Positions 46,405 to 47,306 of a DNA stretch of 47,306 nucleotides are shown here, piece by piece (positions within the stretch are counted from its first letter, which is position 1; each line of letters starts with the position of its first letter). The notes beneath the pieces were generated by a model. The model did no database searches. It saw nothing but the letters and a program-made list of their open reading frames with translations, and had not been told where the DNA came from. The DNA comes from Clostridium sp. (GTDB lineage Bacteria; Bacillota; Clostridia; Clostridiales; Clostridiaceae), in the NCBI RefSeq assembly GCF_029267215.1, contig NZ_JARIDH010000062.1, positions 1 to 47,306 of the forward strand. The letters are read 5' to 3'. The position numbers and the translations under genes are program-made.

Positions 46405-47306
46405 ATGCAAACAGAATTAAATAAAAAAGTTGAAATTAAAAAAGAAAAAATAGAAAGCCCTTGGACTGTAGCCTTTAAAAGATTAAGAAAGAATAAATTG
46501 GCATTAGGAGGATTATTTATATTATTAATTTTAATTTTAATATCAATTTTTGGACCTATGTTATATCCTCATGACCATTTAACAATAGATTTATTAAAAA
46601 CTAATCAACCACCATCAGCAAATCATTGGTTAGGAACTGATGGATCTGGAAGAGATGTATTAGCTAGACTTATGTATGGAGGAAGATATTCACTTTCAAT
46701 AGGTATAGTTGCCGTAGGTATTTCTATAATTATAGGAACAACCTTAGGTATATTAGCAGGATATTATGGTGGATTTGTAGATAGTTTAATAATGAGAATT
46801 GTTGATGTATTTATGTGTTTTCCATTTTTATCATTATTAATAATGGTATCTGCTATAATGTCAGATTTAAAAATACCACCAGAATATAGAATTTTTGTAG
46901 TTATGTTTATTATAGGAGCTTTAAGTTGGACAGGAACTTGTCGTATGGTTAGAGGTATGGTTCTTTCTTTAAGAGAACAAGAATTTATGCAGGCTGCAGA
47001 ATCATTAGGTCTTTCTGATTTTAGAAAAATGTTTTTACATTTATTGCCTAACACCTTAGCTGTAATCATAGTTTCAGCCACATTAGGGATTGGTGGAGCT
47101 ATATTAACAGAGTCATCTTTAAGTTTCTTAGGTCTTGGAGTTACACCACCTACACCAACTTGGGGTAATATGATTCAATCAGCTCAAGATTATTATACAT
47201 TAACAAATAGATGGTGGTTATGGATACCTCCAGGAATATGTATATTCTTAACTGTTATATCTATAAATATTTTTGGAGATGGATTAAGAGATGCTCTAGA
47301 TCCTAA
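46405..47306 (+). CDS. oppC: Oligopeptide ABC transporter permease OppC (partial, cut by window end)
   Basis: The frame from the ATG at 46405 stays open for 300 complete codons to the window edge, where the reading is at DGLRDALDP, close to the usual OppC C-terminus. The N-terminal domain holds one helix (KLALGGLFILLILILISIFG). Then come the motif LGTDGSGRDVLARLMYGGR, further helices, and the EAA loop EFMQAAESLGLSDFRKMFLH. AGGAGGTG precedes the start. The ATPase genes oppD and oppF would be expected just beyond the window. Confidence 0.95.
   Translation, partial: MQTELNKKVEIKKEKIESPWTVAFKRLRKNKLALGGLFILLILILISIFGPMLYPHDHLTIDLLKTNQPPSANHWLGTDGSGRDVLARLMYGGRYSLSIGIVAVGISIIIGTTLGILAGYYGGFVDSLIMRIVDVFMCFPFLSLLIMVSAIMSDLKIPPEYRIFVVMFIIGALSWTGTCRMVRGMVLSLREQEFMQAAESLGLSDFRKMFLHLLPNTLAVIIVSATLGIGGAILTESSLSFLGLGVTPPTPTWGNMIQSAQDYYTLTNRWWLWIPPGICIFLTVISINIFGDGLRDALDP

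Overview
The window is a low-GC clostridial chromosome segment. AT-rich codon use, AGGAGG-type ribosome sites, the crt-bcd-etfB-etfA-hbd operon next to rex, a groESL operon with a CIRCE element, a Gram-positive type IV pilus locus and guaBA behind a purine aptamer together point to Clostridium, most likely C. perfringens. The species call is an inference from gene content and remembered gene order, not from a search.

Layout: 1-6800 holds single metabolic genes (aldehyde dehydrogenase, GH1 glycosidase, mannose-1-phosphate guanylyltransferase, an unknown clostridial protein and a small zinc-phospholipase-C-like protein) separated by non-coding DNA that carries an intergenic repeat family. 6900-9540 is a metal-resistance unit: an ArsR/SmtB sensor with both classical metal sites, then a Zn/Cd/Pb P1B-ATPase, behind a promoter whose start region is covered by a 12-2-12 operator. 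9565-9729 looks like a free-standing small RNA gene. 10011-15830 holds rex followed by the crotonyl-CoA to butyryl-CoA operon; a near-consensus Rex site lies between them, so the NADH-sensing repressor sits beside its expected target. 16211-20325 holds an ABC exporter, a cysteine-motif redox-type protein, an 8-oxoguanine glycosylase and, on the minus strand, a membrane protein resembling the lipoprotein transacylase Lit. 20812-22931 is groES-groEL with CIRCE.

23021-38992 is a type IV pilus locus, all on the plus strand: pilin-like gene, pilD, pilB, pilC, pilA, pilM, pilN, pilO, three minor-pilin genes, and a 1368-residue secreted protein with a VWA domain and a PA14 domain. PilD matures the prepilins. 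PilB, probably under c-di-GMP control, drives assembly through PilC and PilM/N/O. The last four genes look like a tip module: GspI-, GspK- and GspJ-like minor pilins plus a PilY1-like VWA adhesin built from different domains. No retraction ATPase (PilT) is present in the locus.

39374-42969 is guaB-guaA, with a consensus promoter, a purine-class aptamer and a terminator ahead of guaB. 43620 to the end is an oligopeptide ABC importer (oppA, oppB and a truncated oppC). A hairpin after oppA probably keeps the binding protein in excess.
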